DNA of 64,000 nt from Streptomyces solicavernae (GTDB lineage: Bacteria; Actinomycetota; Actinomycetes; Streptomycetales; Streptomycetaceae). The stretch covers positions 62,001-126,000 of the forward strand of contig NZ_JASCIR010000004.1 in assembly GCF_029968095.1 (NCBI RefSeq). The letters run 5' to 3'. The notes below the pieces were generated by a model. It did not search any database. It had not been told where the DNA came from and saw only the letters and a program-made list of their open reading frames with translations. How positions within the stretch are numbered: the first letter of the stretch is position 1; each line of letters opens with the position of its first letter. Below are positions 63,391 to 64,000 of the stretch, one piece after another. A program made the translations under genes and the position numbers.

Positions 63391-64000
63391 GTGCAGCGAT
63401 CATTTGGGGAGCGACCCCCAAGCCCCCGCAGCGTGCTGCTCGCGGAAGTGGCCCAGGCCACCCAGCGGCTTGCCGACGCCGGCGTGCCCTCGCCGCGTTT
63501 CGACGCGGAGGAGCTCGCCGCCTTTGTGCACGGCGTGAAGCGGGGCGAACTGCACCACGTCAAGGACGCCGACTTCGACGCCCGCTACTGGGAGGCCGTC
63601 TCCCGCCGCGAGGCCCGCGAGCCGCTCCAGCACATCACCGGCCGTGCCTTCTTCCGCTACCTCGAACTCCAGGTGGGTCCCGGGGTGTTCGTGCCGCGGC
63701 CGGAGACCGAGTCGGTGGTCGGCTGGGCCATAGACGCGGTCCGCGCGATGGACGTGGTCGAGCCGCTGATCGTCGACCTGTGCACGGGCTCCGGTGCGAT
63801 CGCCCTCGCCCTGGCCCAGGAGGTGCCGCGCTCTCGGGTGCACGCCGTGGAGCTGTCCGAGGACGCGCTGCGGTGGACCCGTAAGAACGTCGAGGGGACG
63901 AGGGTCCGGCTGCACCGGGGGGACGCGCTGACCGCGCTGCCGGACCTGGACGGCCAGGTGGACCTGGTGATCTCCAACCCGCCGTACATCCCGCTCACCG
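63391..64000 (+). CDS. prmC: Release factor glutamine methyltransferase, 3' end cut by window
   Basis: The frame is open from the GTG at 63391 (GGAGG six bases before) to the window edge, 203 codons. The helical N-terminal domain (LLAEVAQATQRLADAGVPSPRFDAEEL-like) and REPLQHITGRAFFRYLELQVGPGVFVPRPETE lead to SAM motif I VDLCTGSGAIALAL and the catalytic NPPYIP. It methylates the GGQ glutamine of release factors, consistent with its place next to prfA. Confidence 0.95.
   Translation, partial: MQRSFGERPPSPRSVLLAEVAQATQRLADAGVPSPRFDAEELAAFVHGVKRGELHHVKDADFDARYWEAVSRREAREPLQHITGRAFFRYLELQVGPGVFVPRPETESVVGWAIDAVRAMDVVEPLIVDLCTGSGAIALALAQEVPRSRVHAVELSEDALRWTRKNVEGTRVRLHRGDALTALPDLDGQVDLVISNPPYIPLT

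Overview
The window is a high-GC chromosomal segment from a Streptomyces-type actinomycete. Codon third positions are almost all G or C, and several genes have leaderless GTG starts behind a TANNNT box. The TTA codons are rare and look regulatory. Marker genes that fit are a conservon, lysA-hom-thrC-thrB-rho-rpmE-prfA-prmC, and the fused oxoglutarate decarboxylase kgd. All identifications come from reading the protein sequences; no database search was run.

Layout. 1-3776: end of a Clp-N protein, a PadR/DUF4097 pair with a probable operator, a two-membrane-segment protein of unknown role, and a small acidic protein. 4050-16325: the most unusual region, a tightly coupled rightward cluster. It encodes a Trypco1 protein, a trypsin-like protease with a VMAP-C-like tail, a possible 59-residue protein, a MoxR AAA ATPase, a large vWA protein, a 60-residue candidate RiPP precursor, an FxsB-type radical SAM/SPASM maturase, and a TIR-like/NB-ARC/TPR protein. 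16348-27009: a repeat-plus-terminator region, kgd, a two-component system, two methyltransferase-fold proteins, and lon with a HAIR operator. 27038-38587: a GH25 lysozyme with a TTA codon, MarR, PP2C, a conservon followed by a styrene-monooxygenase-like flavoprotein, an NlpC/P60 hydrolase, and TetR.

38832-41097 is a genomic scar. A ferritin-like gene is interrupted by a tnpB-only IS200/IS605-type element. The tnpB is itself frameshifted by a short palindromic insertion, and the ferritin remnant beyond it is fused to the 3' part of a Uma2-type gene. 41094-50700 holds DUF3291, a PBP2/FtsW-RodA pair, NERD, NTF2-like, split LigD ligase and polymerase genes divergent from ku (NHEJ), a PrmC-like methyltransferase and YceI. 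50973-64000 is housekeeping: tRNA-Arg(CCG), a lone receiver, the ArgRS-derived nrtL, lysA, the threonine genes, rho, an LCP ligase behind a sigma-E-like promoter, rpmE behind a sigma-R consensus promoter, prfA, and prmC running off the end.

How it works together. The 4-16 kb cluster looks like a regulated conflict or signalling system: the MoxR/vWA pair probably controls a protease, and a modified peptide plus an NB-ARC sensor are built into the same transcription unit. The TTA codon in the vWA gene suggests bldA timing. The right end couples aspartate-family amino-acid synthesis to transcription termination and translation release.
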